A DNA stretch of 6,284 nucleotides from Thermoplasmata archaeon (lineage in GTDB: Archaea; Thermoplasmatota; Thermoplasmata; UBA184). Shown piece by piece: positions 5,864 to 6,284 of the stretch (position 1 is the stretch's first letter; each line of letters starts with the position of its first letter). Where the stretch lies: NCBI GenBank assembly GCA_030039915.1, contig JASHUP010000071.1, forward strand, positions 1 through 6,284. Direction: 5' to 3'. The notes below the pieces were generated by a model. It did not search any database, had not been told where the DNA came from, and worked only from the letters and a program-made list of their open reading frames with translations. The position numbers and the translations under genes were made by a program.

Positions 5864-5872
5864 GTTTTGGCG

Positions 5873-5888
5873 GCCTCCTATCGGAGGC
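5873..5888 (-). promoter_or_regulatory. Leader hairpin covering a Shine-Dalgarno sequence
   Basis: The transcript of the surface protein gene reads GCCTCC-GATA-GGAGGC here, a perfect 6-bp G/C-rich stem with a 4-base loop. The 3' arm holds GGAGG, the perfect complement of the 16S rRNA 3' end, so folding would hide it. The TATA box at 5913-5918 predicts transcription starting near 5889, which puts the hairpin at the extreme 5' end of the mRNA. It may protect the end or limit translation; both are inference. Confidence 0.45.
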
Positions 5889-5912
5889 GGCGCGCCGAAC
5901 TTGGCCCTGCTA

Positions 5913-5918
5913 CTTATA
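5913..5918 (-). promoter_or_regulatory. TATA box of the surface protein gene
   Basis: On the minus strand this reads TATAAG within AAAGCAAGCTATAAGTAGC. The A-rich AAAGCAAG just before it fits a TFB recognition element. Expected transcription start is near 5889, giving a leader of about 33 bases before the GTG at 5856. Its own promoter implies that the gene is expressed apart from the Cdc48-like gene upstream. Confidence 0.7.
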
Positions 5919-5943
5919 GCTTGCTTTACCGAGCCGCCGCGCC

Positions 5944-5960
5944 CTGCGTCGACGACGCAG
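5944..5960 (-). terminator. Perfect hairpin directly after the Cdc48-like stop codon
   Basis: CTGCGTC (5944-5950) and GACGCAG (5954-5960) pair perfectly around a 3-base loop, one base beyond the stop codon at 5962-5964. No T-rich tract follows, so it is not a textbook archaeal terminator. It could mark or stabilise the 3' end of the mRNA, or simply be a chance dyad. Confidence 0.3.
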
Positions 5961-5961
5961 A

Positions 5962-6284
5962 CTAGCGGTAGATGGCTTCGACCGGCTCCTCGCGGCGACG
6001 CGCGACCCGCTCGCGGAGAAGGTGGCGCTCGAACTCCTCGTAGAACTTCAAACTCTCCGAATCGACCGAGGGCCGGACCTGCTTGAGCGCGGTCTCAAAG
6101 TGGGCCCGGGTCACCTTCGACGCCTTCAGGCTCTCGCGGATGGCCGTGAGGCCGGCCTCCCGACAGAGCGCCGCGAGGTCGCTTCCGACGTACCCCTCGG
6201 TCCGCGTCGCGAGCGCGTTCACGTCGACGTCTTCCGCGAGCGGCATCGCTCGGGTGTGTACTTTCAGGATCTCGAGCCGCCCCG
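5962..6284 (-). CDS. C-terminal end of a Cdc48/VAT-type AAA+ ATPase, 5' part missing
   Basis: Archaeal Cdc48 (VAT, p97 relative) is a hexameric ATP-driven unfoldase in the cytoplasm that feeds proteins to the 20S proteasome. Only the last 106 residues are in the window: the lid of the second AAA domain, with RLEILKVHTRAMPLAEDVDV (2-21), TRTEGYVGSDLAALCREAGL (27-46) containing the conserved G-(S/A)-D sensor-2 area, then VTRAHFETALKQVRPSV (57-73) and a helical tail FYEEFERHLLRERVARRREE (80-99). The HFE-AL--VRPSV stretch is typical of Cdc48 and argues against PAN. The protein ends Ile-Tyr-Arg, a hydrophobic-Tyr-X (HbYX) motif of the kind that opens the proteasome gate. Walker motifs and the N-domain are beyond the edge, so the exact Cdc48 subtype cannot be decided. 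Confidence 0.9.
   Translation of the reverse strand, partial: GRLEILKVHTRAMPLAEDVDVNALATRTEGYVGSDLAALCREAGLTAIRESLKASKVTRAHFETALKQVRPSVDSESLKFYEEFERHLLRERVARRREEPVEAIYR

Overview
This is an archaeal window. The evidence is an archaeal-type ribosomal protein and RNA polymerase cluster (L18e, L13, S9, RpoN), the end of a Cdc48/VAT-type AAA+ ATPase, TATA-box promoters without bacterial -35/-10 boxes, and at least one probably leaderless gene. The DNA is GC-rich, and every gene shows the strong third-position G/C bias that also creates many long antisense shadow frames. The large surface protein resembles those of Thermoplasmatota (signal peptide, Ser/Thr/Asn-rich beta domains, one C-terminal membrane helix, short charged tail). 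That lineage is a guess from style, not a demonstrated placement.

Layout. Positions 1-786 (minus strand) hold a two-gene unit: a small PRC-barrel protein, then an overlapping family 2 glycosyltransferase cut off by the window edge. Positions 787-953 are a divergent promoter region with a TATA box for each direction and three short dyad-symmetric elements. Positions 954-2373 (plus strand) hold the tightly packed operon rpl18e-rpl13-rps9-rpoN, whose first two junctions overlap by 8 and 4 bases. Positions 2374-2469 are a short convergent gap with a 21-base homopurine tract. Positions 2470-5856 (minus strand) encode a secreted, membrane-anchored surface protein of 1128 residues with about 44 N-glycosylation sequons. 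Positions 5857-5961 contain its promoter and leader, including a hairpin that covers a perfect Shine-Dalgarno sequence. A second perfect hairpin lies directly behind the preceding gene. Positions 5962-6284 (minus strand) are the 3' end of the Cdc48-like ATPase gene, whose product ends in Ile-Tyr-Arg, a proteasome-docking HbYX motif.

The plus-strand operon makes translation and transcription parts. Cdc48 points to protein quality control. The glycosyltransferase and the sequon-rich surface protein could both concern the cell envelope, but they are in different transcription units and nothing links them directly. I see no CRISPR array, mobile element, integrase, tRNA or rRNA. Most of the window is ordinary core archaeal genome. 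The parts that merit attention are the surface protein, with an unrecognised central domain, its leader hairpin, and the dyad elements in the divergent promoter region.
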